A stretch of 64,000 nt of DNA from Azospirillum brasilense (GCF_008365405.1 NZ_QOKV01000013.1:123607-187606), one strand, 5' to 3'; positions 54,665 to 63,330 are shown, counted from the stretch's first letter. Program-made: numbers and translations. The notes: generated by a model not told the origin, from the letters alone.

Positions 54665-55897
54665 TCACTCGTAGCGAAGGGCTTCGATCGGCTGGAGGCG
54701 GGAGGCCTTGCGGGCCGGGTAGAAGCCGAAGAAGACACCAACCGCCGCCGCGAAGCCAACGGCCAGGAGAATGGCCGACACGCTGAGTTCCGTCTGCCAG
54801 TGCGCCCAATGGCCGATGGTGAAGGAGGCCGCCGCGCCGACGGCGATTCCGGTCAGCCCGCCGGTCAGGGACAAGGTCAGCGCCTCGATCAGGAACTGGC
54901 TCAGGATATCGCGGCTTCGCGCCCCGACGGCGAGGCGCAAGCCGATCTCCCGCGTGCGTTCCGTGACGCTGACCAGCATGATGTTCATGATGCCGATCCC
55001 GCCCACCACCAGCGACACCGAGGCCACCGCCGCCAGCAGCAGGGTCAGCACGCGCGACGAGGTCTCCTGCGCCTGGGCGACCTCCGACAGGTTGCGGAGC
55101 CAGAAATCGTCGTCCTGCGCCGGCTGAAGATGGTGGCGTTGCCTCAGCAGGCCATGGATCTGCACCTCGGCGGCGTGCATGTCGACGCCGTCGCGCATCT
55201 TGATGAGGATGGCGCCCACCGCCCGCCGGTTCACCTCGCTGGCTCCCAGAACGCGGTTCCGCGCGGTGCTCAGCGGCATGACGATGGTGTCGTCCTGGTC
55301 CTGCCCCTGCATGCTCTGCCCCTTGCGGTCCAGCACGCCGACCACCGTGAAGGGCACCTTCTTGATGCGGATCATCTGACCGACGGGGTCGGCGTTGCCG
55401 AACAGCGTGGTGGCCACCGTCTGGCCGAGCAGCGCCACCTTGGCGGCCCGGTCCAGATCGGCCTGCTCGAAGGGCCGGCCCTGGACGACGCCCCAATCCC
55501 GCGCCGTCAGAAAGTCGGGGGTGGAGCCGACGATCACGGTCGACCAGTTCAGGTTGCCGTAGATGACCTGCGCGCTGCCGCGGACTCCCGGTGCGGCCAC
55601 CAGGATTTCGGGAATGTCCCTCTCCAGAGCCTGTGCGTCATCCTCGCTCAGCGTCATCTCGGTGCCGAAGCCGAGACGCACGCCGCCCGAGGTGATGGCG
55701 CCGGACACCACCACGATCAGGTTGGAGCCGAGGCTGTTGATCTGTTCGGCGATGCGGGCTTCCGCCCCGGCGCCGACCGCGATCATGGTGATCACCGATC
55801 CCACCCCGATGATGATGCCGAGCATCGTCAGCACGCTGCGCATCAGGTTGAGGCGCAGCGCGGCGAGCGCGATGCGGATGGACGACAGGAGGTTCAT
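54665..55897 (-). CDS. MacB-like ABC transporter permease
   Basis: A 410-residue FtsX/MacB permease: helix 1 RSVLTMLGIIIGVGSVITMIAVG, a long periplasmic MacB_PCD domain (residues about 45-270: LGSNLIVV, SEDDAQALERD, GRPFEQADLDRAAKVALLG), then three C-terminal helices including VASVSLVVGGIGIMNIMLVSVTERTREIGLRLAVGARSRDI, and the end PARKASRLQPIEALRYE. The ATPase is a separate gene, overlapping by 4 bp, as in many MacAB-like efflux systems. Likely exports a peptide, antibiotic or lipid. Confidence 0.93.
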   Translation of the reverse strand: MNLLSSIRIALAALRLNLMRSVLTMLGIIIGVGSVITMIAVGAGAEARIAEQINSLGSNLIVVVSGAITSGGVRLGFGTEMTLSEDDAQALERDIPEILVAAPGVRGSAQVIYGNLNWSTVIVGSTPDFLTARDWGVVQGRPFEQADLDRAAKVALLGQTVATTLFGNADPVGQMIRIKKVPFTVVGVLDRKGQSMQGQDQDDTIVMPLSTARNRVLGASEVNRRAVGAILIKMRDGVDMHAAEVQIHGLLRQRHHLQPAQDDDFWLRNLSEVAQAQETSSRVLTLLLAAVASVSLVVGGIGIMNIMLVSVTERTREIGLRLAVGARSRDILSQFLIEALTLSLTGGLTGIAVGAAASFTIGHWAHWQTELSVSAILLAVGFAAAVGVFFGFYPARKASRLQPIEALRYE

Positions 55898-56640
55898 GCC
55901 GTGGACTCCGCCGGGCGCCGGCCCGCCAGCACCTCGGAGGCCACGCGGGGCGCCGCCACCGGCCGATCGTCCATCAGCCGGCCATCGCGAAAGCGCAGCG
56001 TGCGCCGGGCGAAGGCGGCGATGTCCGGTTCGTGCGTCACCAGGATAACCGTGATGCCGCGCGCGTTGAAGGTCTGGAACAGCGCCATGACCTCGACGCT
56101 GGTGCGCGAGTCGAGCGCGCCGGTCGGCTCGTCGGCGAGGATCAGCAGCGGGTCGTTGACCAGCGCGCGCGCAATGGCGACACGCTGCTGCTGGCCGCCC
56201 GACAGTTGCGAGGGATGATGCCACGCCCGCTCGGCGAGACCGACCTCGGCCAGCCGGACCAAGGCACGACGGCGCCGCTCGGGTGCTGAAACTCCCGCGT
56301 ACACGAGCGGCAGTTCGACATTCTCGACCGAGGGCGTGCGCGGCAACAAATTGAATCCCTGGAATACGAAGCCGATCAAGCGATTGCGCACGACCGCCAG
56401 CTCATCGGGCGCAAGATGCGAGACGTCACGGCCGTCGAGGCGGTAGAGGCCGCCGCTGGGGCTGTCGAGGCAGCCGAGCAGATTCATGAAGGTGGACTTG
56501 CCCGATCCGGATGGTCCCATGACGGCGACGAACTCGCCAGGGGCGATGCGAACCGACACGTCGTCGAGCGCACGCAACGGTACGTTACCCAGCCGGTAAT
56601 CCTTGCACAGATGCTCGGTCTCGATCAGCCAGTCTCCCAT
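55894..56640 (-). CDS. ABC transporter ATPase (MacB/LolD type)
   Basis: A 248-residue nucleotide-binding subunit: Walker A GPSGSGKST, Q-loop GFVFQGFNLL, signature QLSGGQQQRVAIARAL, Walker B LLILADEPTGALD, H-loop LVTHEP. ATG 56640 follows GGGGAG; a GTG at 56676 overlapping the adaptor stop is possible but less likely. Partners are the permease and the adaptor on either side. Confidence 0.95.
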   Translation of the reverse strand: MGDWLIETEHLCKDYRLGNVPLRALDDVSVRIAPGEFVAVMGPSGSGKSTFMNLLGCLDSPSGGLYRLDGRDVSHLAPDELAVVRNRLIGFVFQGFNLLPRTPSVENVELPLVYAGVSAPERRRRALVRLAEVGLAERAWHHPSQLSGGQQQRVAIARALVNDPLLILADEPTGALDSRTSVEVMALFQTFNARGITVILVTHEPDIAAFARRTLRFRDGRLMDDRPVAAPRVASEVLAGRRPAESTA

Positions 56641-56672
56641 GGCTGGACTCCCCGATGTCTGAAGCGCCGGCG

Positions 56673-58130
56673 TCACATGCGCGGTCCGGCGCCCATGGAT
56701 GGAACGGCACCCGAAGCCGTGGACAGCGCCGTTTCGCCGAGCACGACACGGTCTCCGACTCCCAGCTTTCCTTCGACGACCTCCACCATGCTGCCATCGG
56801 AAACACCAAGCCGAAGTGGGCGGCGCTCCGGCTGCCCAGCGGCGTTCAGCACCCAGACCTCGCCCGTCTGCTGGGATGGCGGGCTGCTCGGCGGGGCGGC
56901 CTTGGCCGGGTGGTAGCGCAAGGCGGCGCTGGGAACCAGCAGCGCGTCGTCGCGGTGGTCGGCGACGATGCGGATGTTGGCGGTCAGACCGGGAAGGAGT
57001 GCGAGATCGGGATTGGGCGCCGAGATGACCACGTCGTAGGTGACGACGTTCTGCACGACCTGCGGCGCCTTGCGGATCTGAATCACCGCCCCGGTGAAGC
57101 GGCGGCCGGGGAAAGCGTCCACGGTGAAGTGCACGTCCTGGCCCACCCGGACGGTCCCGACATCCGCCTCGTCCACGGAAGCGTCCACCTGCATGGCCGT
57201 CAGATCCTGGGCGATGGTGAACAGCACCGGGGCCTGCAAGCTGGCCGCCACCGTCTGGCCGCGGTCGACGTTGCGCTGGATGACGGTGCCGTCCACCGGG
57301 GCGACGATGCGCGTGTGCTCCAGATTGATGCGCGCTCCCTGATACGCCGCCTGTTTCTGCTGCACCAACGCCATCGCGCTCGCCACGTTGGCTTGGGCGA
57401 GGGTAAGCTGGGCCTCGCTGGAGCGGACGGTTGCCTGCTGGCTGATCTCCTGCGCGGTCAGAGCCTCGACCTCCGCCTGGGCGGCGTCGTTGGCGGATTT
57501 CGCGCTGTCGCGGCCCGAGGCGGAGGCATTTCCGCGGTCGAAGAGCCGTTGCGTGCGTTCATAACTGCTCCTGGCGTTGAACAGGAGCGCTTGGGCCTTG
57601 CGCAGCTGAGCCTGTACGTTGGTCAGCGTGGCGCGCGCGGCCTCCAGGTCGGCGTTGGCCCGTATGACGGTGGCGCGCTGGGTCTCGATGCCCGCCTGGG
57701 CAACGGCGAGGTCGCCGGCCGCCTGCGCCACCTGTGTCTCGAACAGCGCAGGATCGATGCGGGCGACGAGCTGACCGGTCTTCACCTCGGTGTTGAAGTC
57801 GGCGAGCAGTTCGCTGATCTGTCCCGACACCTGCGACCCCACCTGCACGGTGACGACCGGGTTGACGGTGCCCGACGCGGTGGTCGACGCGGTAACCGCC
57901 CCACGGGCCACCGGGCCGGTGCGGTAAGCGGGCGCGGCGTTGCGGGTGCCCACAGCGTGAGAAAGCAGCATTGCGGCGGCCGTCAGCGCGAGCGCGAGCC
58001 CGAACAGCCAGCCGGGATGTCGGGCAACACGGCGTTCCGCTGGGATCTTTGATCGTCCAGGGCTCGGACCGTGGTCGGTCAACGGTCCGTGCTCGGTCAG
58101 CGGCCCGTGGTCGGTCAGCGGCAGCGTCAT
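56673..58130 (-). CDS. MacA-like periplasmic adaptor (membrane fusion protein)
   Basis: A 485-residue adaptor: short cytoplasmic N-terminus with a six-residue tandem repeat (PLTDHG type), anchor helix GWLFGLALALTAAAMLLSHAVG, lipoyl halves ASGTVNPVVTVQVGSQVSGQI and EHTRIVAPVDGTVIQRNVDRGQTV, a long coiled-coil hairpin (about residues 125-270), and a beta-barrel DVHFTVDAFPGRRFTGAVIQI. Start ATG 58130; the frame to 58208 is open. It leads the macA-ATPase-macB operon. Confidence 0.92.
   Translation of the reverse strand: MTLPLTDHGPLTEHGPLTDHGPSPGRSKIPAERRVARHPGWLFGLALALTAAAMLLSHAVGTRNAAPAYRTGPVARGAVTASTTASGTVNPVVTVQVGSQVSGQISELLADFNTEVKTGQLVARIDPALFETQVAQAAGDLAVAQAGIETQRATVIRANADLEAARATLTNVQAQLRKAQALLFNARSSYERTQRLFDRGNASASGRDSAKSANDAAQAEVEALTAQEISQQATVRSSEAQLTLAQANVASAMALVQQKQAAYQGARINLEHTRIVAPVDGTVIQRNVDRGQTVAASLQAPVLFTIAQDLTAMQVDASVDEADVGTVRVGQDVHFTVDAFPGRRFTGAVIQIRKAPQVVQNVVTYDVVISAPNPDLALLPGLTANIRIVADHRDDALLVPSAALRYHPAKAAPPSSPPSQQTGEVWVLNAAGQPERRPLRLGVSDGSMVEVVEGKLGVGDRVVLGETALSTASGAVPSMGAGPRM
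58070..58123 (-). repeat. Three in-frame 18-bp tandem repeats in the adaptor N-terminus
   Basis: Units at 58070, 58088 and 58106 (plus-strand form CGTGGTCGGTCARCGGYC) encode PLTDHG, PLTEHG, PLTDHG in the cytoplasmic tail before the anchor helix. Copy number could vary by slippage without frameshift. Confidence 0.75.
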
Positions 58131-58485
58131 CGGCTGGCTCCGGAAGGACTGGGTCCACGCTCCGCACCATGGACTCCCGCAGCCTATCCGAAGGATGCCC
58201 CGGGGCATTAACGTGCATCAAGATCAGCGCTCGCGGATAGGGTTAACCCGCAAAAGGCGGCGCCCACAGGGACGCTTCGACCGAAAGAGGTCGGGCTCCG
58301 CCCGATCTCCGCGTCTTTACGATGCGCCGCCTTTACCTGGGTTAATGCCTCGACTCCGCCTTCGTCCATGCTCGACGCTCGATATGCCGGGCGAGCGGGC
58401 GACTGGGCGGGGCGGCCCTCCTGCAGCGGAGATTCCGCACTCCTGCCGGTCGCCTTGTTTCTCGGATCCAAGACAGGAGATTGAT
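58131..58485. other. Divergent spacer between macA-like and lipoprotein genes
   Basis: A 355-bp intergenic region that should contain both promoters. GGGTTAACCC near 58239 is a 10-bp palindrome and GGGTTAA recurs near 58340. No gene or terminator recognised. Confidence 0.4.
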
Positions 58486-58749
58486 ATGGCGATGTCCTTG
58501 CGCAACGTATCCGTCGTCGTGCTGGGCACCCTGCTCGCGGCGGGGTGCTCGGGGTTGAGCGCGGAAGACCGCAACCTTCTGATCCAGACGCAAGCCACCG
58601 CCAATGACGCCAAGGCGGAGGCGGCGCGGGCCGCCAGCGCCGCCCAGCAGTCGGCCGAACAGGCGCGCGCCGCAGCGGCGGACGCCAGGGCGGCGAACGA
58701 GAAGGCGGAACGCATGTTCAGCCGCAGCCAGCGGAAAACCCGCTCTTAG
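58486..58749 (+). CDS. Lpp-like alanine-rich lipoprotein
   Basis: An 87-residue protein with a lipoprotein signal (VVVLGTLLAAGCSG, lipobox LAAGC) and a mature part that is a continuous Ala-rich coiled coil (NDAKAEAARAASAAQQSAEQ onward) ending in RKTRS. This is the pattern of Lpp or alanine-zipper outer-membrane lipoproteins (OprI-like). AGGAGA lies 5 bp before ATG 58486. It precedes an L,D-transpeptidase by 17 bp; in Gram-negatives some L,D-transpeptidases attach Lpp to peptidoglycan, so a functional pair is plausible, though the C-terminus lacks the classic final Lys. Confidence 0.82.
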   Translation: MAMSLRNVSVVVLGTLLAAGCSGLSAEDRNLLIQTQATANDAKAEAARAASAAQQSAEQARAAAADARAANEKAERMFSRSQRKTRS

Positions 58750-58766
58750 TCGGACAGAGGCCGTAG

Positions 58767-60113
58767 GTGACCGTGGGCGCTGCCGTCCTGTTCCGTTCGA
58801 TCGGAAGCGTCGTCACTGCCCTGGCGGCCCTGGCCTTTGCTCCGGTGCCGGTGGCGGCGGCCGACATCATTGGACCATTGCCATTCGGTATTCTCTTTGC
58901 GTCAGCGGACGACACGCTGGCCGACATCGCCATCGACAATGATCTCGGCTACACCGAGATCATCATGGCAAATCCAGCCATCGACCCGTGGCTGCCGGGC
59001 GACCGAACACTCGTGGTGCTGCCGACGGCGCATATCCTTCCATCCGGGGGGCGCAGCGGCATCGTGATCAATCTTGCGGAGCAGCGCCTGTATCACTTCG
59101 CACGGGGGAAGCCGCCGGCCAGTTTTCCAGTGGGAATCGGTGCCGAGGCCGCCAACCTGCGGACCGGCTCCACCTACGTCCGGGCCAAGCGTGTCAACCC
59201 GCCCTGGATGCCTTCCACGCGCATGCGGGAGGAGGACCCGGACCTGCCGCCCTATGTCCCGCCGGGGCCGGACAACCCGCTGGGGCCCAAGGCACTGTAC
59301 CTCGGCTGGACGGGCATCATCGTCCATGGAACCAACAAACCCTATGGTGTTGGGCGTCGCGTGAGCCACGGCTGCTTCCGCCTGCACAACCGGGATATCG
59401 GGCGCCTGTACGAGGAGGTGCCCATCGGCACCCAGATTCGTGTCGTGGACGAGCCGGTGAAACTCGGCTGGGTCGGCGACAGCCTTTACATCGAGGTTCA
59501 CCTGACGACCCGGCAAGCCGATGCCCTAGAGGAAACAGGGCGCTTCGACCCGCCCGACTTTCCGAATCTTGAGGCGATCGTTGCACGCGCCGCAGGTCGT
59601 GCCGCGTCACGGGTGGATTGGGGCGCCGTCCACAAGGCGGTCGAGGAACAGCGTGGCCTCCCGCGGCCCATCCTGCGTGGGTCGTCGGACACTGAACCGC
59701 TCCGAGTTTTCCGGAGACTCCCTGTTCTGAGACGATGGGGTCATCATGACGAAACCGTCATCACCCGAATACGCCCCCGAGGTCCACGAGCGCGCGTTGC
59801 GGATGGCGTTCGCGTGAAAACGTCGCCACGGCGGCGTGATCCCTACATTCCGGCCTCCGACAAAGCCGGCGCGGTTCAAAGGCGGCGATGGCGCTGCGCA
59901 AGCGCCTTATCCTGCGTCTTTTTGTCCTGCGCCCTTCTGAGCCCTGTCAGCCATGTACCTCGTACGAAGAGTGGACTTCCCGAGCGCCCCAGCCATAGCA
60001 TGCAGTTGATCATCGCAGAACCTTTCCGGCTTGCCGCCGGCTTCGGGCGGACCGCCGTTTCTGCACAAGACGCTGTATCCATTGCACCAGCCCCGTGGCA
60101 CAGGGAGGCCTGA
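58767..60113 (+). CDS. L,D-transpeptidase (YkuD) with a C-terminus derived from IS DNA
   Basis: A Sec signal peptide (SVVTALAALAFAPVPVAAAD), a LysM-like segment (DDTLADIAIDNDLGYTEIIMANP), and a YkuD catalytic domain with IVINLAEQRLYHF, IVHGTN and the active-site motif RRVSHGCFRLHNRDI (His and Cys). Known relatives (ErfK/YbiS/YcfS) link Lpp or meso-DAP bridges. Start is GTG 58767 or 58773. Native sequence appears to end near residue 308; from 59693 the frame continues through an IS3-like left end, giving about 140 residues of low-complexity basic sequence. The enzyme core is intact and may still work. Confidence 0.85.
   Translation: MTVGAAVLFRSIGSVVTALAALAFAPVPVAAADIIGPLPFGILFASADDTLADIAIDNDLGYTEIIMANPAIDPWLPGDRTLVVLPTAHILPSGGRSGIVINLAEQRLYHFARGKPPASFPVGIGAEAANLRTGSTYVRAKRVNPPWMPSTRMREEDPDLPPYVPPGPDNPLGPKALYLGWTGIIVHGTNKPYGVGRRVSHGCFRLHNRDIGRLYEEVPIGTQIRVVDEPVKLGWVGDSLYIEVHLTTRQADALEETGRFDPPDFPNLEAIVARAAGRAASRVDWGAVHKAVEEQRGLPRPILRGSSDTEPLRVFRRLPVLRRWGHHDETVITRIRPRGPRARVADGVRVKTSPRRRDPYIPASDKAGAVQRRRWRCASALSCVFLSCALLSPVSHVPRTKSGLPERPSHSMQLIIAEPFRLAAGFGRTAVSAQDAVSIAPAPWHREA
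59693..59817 (+). mobile_element. Left-end fragment of an IS3-family element
   Basis: TGAACCGCTCCGAGTTTTCC begins a sequence resembling IS3 (IS407-like) terminal repeats. 53 bp later ATG 59746 opens an orfA start, MTKPSSPEYAPEVHERALRM, with the family pattern Y-x-P-E-x-x-x-RA-RM, stopped at 59817. The rest of the element is absent. Confidence 0.6.
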
Positions 60114-60114
60114 C

Positions 60115-60486
60115 ATGGTCGACACTCCGTGCCGATTGCCCAGCCTAGCGGTCGGAGCCATCATCGTTTCGTTGATTGTTGCCGCGTCCGCGCGCGCCGC
60201 GTCCGATGGACCGGGCAGCATCGGCTTCGGGCGCCATTTGGTCGAGGAGGTCTGCGGCGAGTGCCACCGCGTGTCGCAGCCGCCGATGGCTAAGCCGCCC
60301 CCCATGCAGGAGGAGCTTGCTGCGCCCGACCTGGTGGAGCGAATGCGCGATCCAGGGATCACCGAAATGGCCCTGCGCAGTTACCTGCGGACATCCCACC
60401 CGGTCATGCCGAACATCCGTCTGTCCATGGAAGAAACGGACGATGTCGTCGCGTACCTGATGTCCCTAAAGGAAGGCCTGCAATGA
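60115..60486 (+). CDS. Small monoheme cytochrome c, first of a pair
   Basis: A 123-residue periplasmic protein: signal peptide (LAVGAIIVSLIVAASARAAS), heme site CGECH (about residue 47), methionine ligand candidate in SHPVMPNIRLS, and the C-terminal helix ETDDVVAYLMSLK typical of class I cytochromes. CAGGGAGG precedes the ATG. The stop overlaps the next cytochrome start by 4 bp. Confidence 0.9.
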   Translation: MVDTPCRLPSLAVGAIIVSLIVAASARAASDGPGSIGFGRHLVEEVCGECHRVSQPPMAKPPPMQEELAAPDLVERMRDPGITEMALRSYLRTSHPVMPNIRLSMEETDDVVAYLMSLKEGLQ

Positions 60487-60809
60487 AGACGGGCCTATGC
60501 GCGGGGGTGTTGATGACGTTTCTCGCCATGGCGGACGTGACACAGGCGGCGGACGCGGAAGCCGGCAGAAGAATCGCCGACCGTTGGTGCGCCGCCTGCC
60601 ACCTAACCTCGGACAGCAATGCGGACAGCCGTGTTGTGCGCGGCACCGACGCGGTCCCGACATTGGCCAGCATCGCGCGCGATCCGAACCGCAGCCCGAA
60701 CTGGTTGCGGCAATGGCTGGCCTTTCCTCACCCGCCGATGCCCGACCTGAATCTTTCACGCTCGGAGATCGATGACGTTATCGCCTACCTGCAAGGGATG
60801 TCGCGCTGA
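60483..60809 (+). CDS. Small monoheme cytochrome c, second of a pair
   Basis: A 108-residue periplasmic protein: signal peptide (GVLMTFLAMADVTQAAD), CAACH (about residue 36), Met ligand in HPPMPDLNLS and the C-terminal helix EIDDVIAYLQGM. Its layout parallels the preceding gene (P-x-M-P-x-L/I-x-LS then a D-V-x-AYL helix), suggesting duplication, and translation is coupled. The pair may exchange electrons with the alcohol dehydrogenase region or a terminal oxidase; partner unknown. Confidence 0.9.
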   Translation: MKTGLCAGVLMTFLAMADVTQAADAEAGRRIADRWCAACHLTSDSNADSRVVRGTDAVPTLASIARDPNRSPNWLRQWLAFPHPPMPDLNLSRSEIDDVIAYLQGMSR

Positions 60810-60911
60810 CGCGAGCCCAACCACTCCGCGCCGCGCACCTGGATCGAGGTCGCAGGAGGCCGCCAATGTCCAGAACGATCGTGAAGCAGACCTTCACATG
60901 GAGGGCTGAGC

Positions 60912-61895
60912 ATGAGAGCGATGATCCTGCCACAGCCGCGCGCATCGCTGATTCCCGCCTTGCTGCCGGACCCAGAGCCAGGACCGGGCCAAATCCTGAT
61001 CGCCGTTCACGCCTGCGCGGTGTGCCGAACCGACCTGCACGTCATGGACGGCGAGTTGCCGCATCCCAAACTGCCACTTATTCCCGGCCATGAGATCATC
61101 GGGAGCGTCCTCGAAACCGGGCCGGGCGTGGAGCGCTTTCATCTTGGGGACCGCGTGGGAATCGCCTGGCTCGGCTGGAGTTGCGGCGAATGCGTCTATT
61201 GCCGCTCGGGACGCGAGAACCTGTGCGACCGCGCACGCTACACCGGCTACCAGATCGACGGCGGCTACGCCGAGATGGCGGTCGCCGACGCTCGCTACGC
61301 CTTTCCTGTCGGCCCGTCCTACACCGACATCGAAGCGGCGCCGCTGATGTGCGCCGGCCTGATCGGCTACCGCGCCCTCCGGGCCGTCGGGGAGGTGGAG
61401 CGCCTGGGTCTTTACGGCTTCGGGGCCGCTGCGCACATCGTCATCCAGATTGCCCGGCACTGGGATCAGCGGGTTTTCGCTTTCACGCGGACTGGGGACG
61501 AAGCTGCACAGGCTCTGGCCCGTGATCTTGGCGCGGCATGGGCCGGCGGGTCTGAAGAGCCCCCTCCGGAGCCTCTGGATGCCGCCATTCTCTTCGCCCC
61601 CGTCGGCGCGCTGGTGCCGACGGCGCTGCGGGCTGTGGTGAAGGGGGGCACCGTCGTCTGCGCCGGCATCCACATGAGCGACATTCCCTCCTTCCCCTAT
61701 GACATCCTATGGGGTGAGCGGGTGATCCGCTCCGTCGCCAACCTCACCCGTCGGGACGGGGAGGAGTTCCTGGCGCTTGCGCCCCGCATCCCCGTACGGA
61801 CCCGCACAACGCCCTTTCCCCTCGCCCAGGCCAATGAAGCCGTGGAAGCGCTGCGCTGCGGGACCGTCACCGGAGCGGCGGTGCTGACCGTCTGA
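60912..61895 (+). CDS. Zinc-dependent alcohol dehydrogenase family protein
   Basis: A 327-residue medium-chain dehydrogenase: catalytic zinc ligands in HACAVCRTDLHVMDG and PGHEIIGSV, structural zinc loop CGECVYCRSGRENLC, and a coenzyme domain with GLYGFGAAAHIVIQIARHW. The conserved GFGAAAH and YTGYQIDGGYAE are typical of the AdhA/'zinc-binding alcohol dehydrogenase' group, which is often found with universal stress proteins and Crp/Fnr regulators in low-oxygen gene clusters. GGAGGG precedes ATG 60912. Confidence 0.9.
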   Translation: MRAMILPQPRASLIPALLPDPEPGPGQILIAVHACAVCRTDLHVMDGELPHPKLPLIPGHEIIGSVLETGPGVERFHLGDRVGIAWLGWSCGECVYCRSGRENLCDRARYTGYQIDGGYAEMAVADARYAFPVGPSYTDIEAAPLMCAGLIGYRALRAVGEVERLGLYGFGAAAHIVIQIARHWDQRVFAFTRTGDEAAQALARDLGAAWAGGSEEPPPEPLDAAILFAPVGALVPTALRAVVKGGTVVCAGIHMSDIPSFPYDILWGERVIRSVANLTRRDGEEFLALAPRIPVRTRTTPFPLAQANEAVEALRCGTVTGAAVLTV

Positions 61896-62019
61896 GGTGG
61901 CGTCCTTCCGCTGTGCGGTCGCTGCTTGCATCAGGTGGAATTCAGAATTCCTCTCCTGGTCCTTGGCATACAGCATTTAAATCGACGGACCAATCGATCG
62001 ATAACCACTGATTTCAGAG

Positions 62020-62883
62020 TTATTTCGAAGCGGATCGGCTGGAAGAGTCCATAACATGAATTACGCGCACCTCGGGCGAGTTCAATAATGGTTTCCGGAA
62101 ATCTTGTGACAATCGCCCGCGGTCCCGTGGATTGGTGAGTGGAAACGACACGTCCTGCTTGGCGAGTGGCTGAGGTGCCGTGGCGTCGTTCATCTCGGCC
62201 AGTTCAGTGAGCCGCATCCAATCGAGCACACGCAGGTGGCCTTTCGCGAAAGACAGCAGACCAGCCGTACGCATCTCCTTGAGCGTCCGACACACGTGGA
62301 CCGGTGTCAGTCCTGTGGCATCGGCAATGAGGACCTGACTGATCGGCAACGTCACGTCCGAAATGTCCGGTGCGGTCCTTTGCCGTTGCCGATTGTAAAG
62401 GGCAAGGAGAAGCCGGGCAATCCGCTCCGCGGCGGTGCGGGTGCCGAGCCCGCCCAGGAGCCGCCAATCAGAGATCGTTTCGGCCGCGAGCAAGGATGCC
62501 ATCCGCAAGGCAACGTTCGGCACCTGTTGGCAAAAGCGCATCAGGGAATGGCGTGGCATCGGACAGACGATCAGATCGGTGAGCGCTTCGACCGTGCAGG
62601 GCATGTTACCGTCGGGGGCCCGCTCGAAGCCGACCAGATTTCCCGGCATGACGAAACGCAGCACTTGGCGCCGACCGTTCTCGTGCATCATGGACGCCAA
62701 CGCCCAGCCACGGCGAACGATGTAGACCATCTCGTTTTCGTCACCTTCGACAAACAAACTGGCGCCGGCACGAATGGTGCGGGCCGGGCGTTTGATCGCC
62801 GCCCAGCTGGACAACTGTTCATCCGCAACGCTTGCACACAACCCGTCACGTCGCAGCGGGCACGCTTGGCAGTCTGATTGCAT
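62020..62883 (-). CDS. Crp/Fnr-family regulator with FNR-like cysteine set
   Basis: A 287-residue regulator. The N-terminus CQACPLRRDGLC gives Cys 5, 8 and 16, and a further Cys occurs in NMPCTVEAL, as needed for an oxygen-sensing [4Fe-4S] cluster. The effector barrel and dimer helix are followed by a winged helix (ISQVLIADATGLTPVHVCRTLKEM). The recognition helix has V-H-V-C-R instead of FNR's E-x-x-S-R, so its DNA target probably differs from TTGAT-N4-ATCAA. About 45 residues after the winged helix are an extra tail. It converges with the alcohol dehydrogenase gene and probably controls the surrounding low-oxygen genes. Confidence 0.9.
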   Translation of the reverse strand: MQSDCQACPLRRDGLCASVADEQLSSWAAIKRPARTIRAGASLFVEGDENEMVYIVRRGWALASMMHENGRRQVLRFVMPGNLVGFERAPDGNMPCTVEALTDLIVCPMPRHSLMRFCQQVPNVALRMASLLAAETISDWRLLGGLGTRTAAERIARLLLALYNRQRQRTAPDISDVTLPISQVLIADATGLTPVHVCRTLKEMRTAGLLSFAKGHLRVLDWMRLTELAEMNDATAPQPLAKQDVSFPLTNPRDRGRLSQDFRKPLLNSPEVRVIHVMDSSSRSASK

Positions 62884-62904
62884 GACCGCCTCCTCAGCCT
62901 GGAA

Positions 62905-63330
62905 TCAGTGCGGAAGGCTTGGCCGCTCCAACGGAAGCAGCTGAGCCTGGGCCATGGCGTCAAAAAAAGCGGACAGAATGACATGGGGCGCCACAGGACC
63001 TCCCGGCGCCTCCTGAGCCATTTTGAAAGCGTCGAACATCGCACATGCGACCGCCAGCTTCGCGGCGATCCCGAGAGGCGTGTGTGCCGGCGTGCAGACG
63101 AGTGACCGCAACACGCTCTGGCAGTCCATCTCCGTTGTCCGGTCCGACGCCTCGCTTGCAACGGACCGGACGCGGTCCATTGCTTCGGCCTGTCCCACCT
63201 CTTGTACCCATTGAAAGAGAAACAGCAAATCCTGATCGCGATGCCTGCCGCTCGCCAGGGCCAAGGCAATCGCGTTCATGAGTTCGGCATGGAGATGCCC
63301 GACTTCCGCAAGGTCACCGGTTGGCATCAT
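62905..63330 (-). CDS. Small hypothetical protein upstream of the Crp/Fnr gene
   Basis: ATG 63330 is preceded by a perfect AGGAGG, giving 141 residues; the frame is open to 63453 but with no ribosome site. Mostly helical and soluble (VGHLHAELMNAIALALASGRHRDQDLLFLFQWVQEV, AAKLAVACAMFDAFKMAQ). No family recognised. It ends 21 bp before the Crp/Fnr gene in the same direction, so the two form an operon. An FNR-like box lies 172 bp upstream. Confidence 0.65.
   Translation of the reverse strand: MMPTGDLAEVGHLHAELMNAIALALASGRHRDQDLLFLFQWVQEVGQAEAMDRVRSVASEASDRTTEMDCQSVLRSLVCTPAHTPLGIAAKLAVACAMFDAFKMAQEAPGGPVAPHVILSAFFDAMAQAQLLPLERPSLPH

Noticed and set aside
52011..54674. 887-codon plus frame opposite mgtA
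   Set aside because: The minus strand encodes a full P-type ATPase with all motifs; the plus frame is Gln/His/Arg-rich noise.
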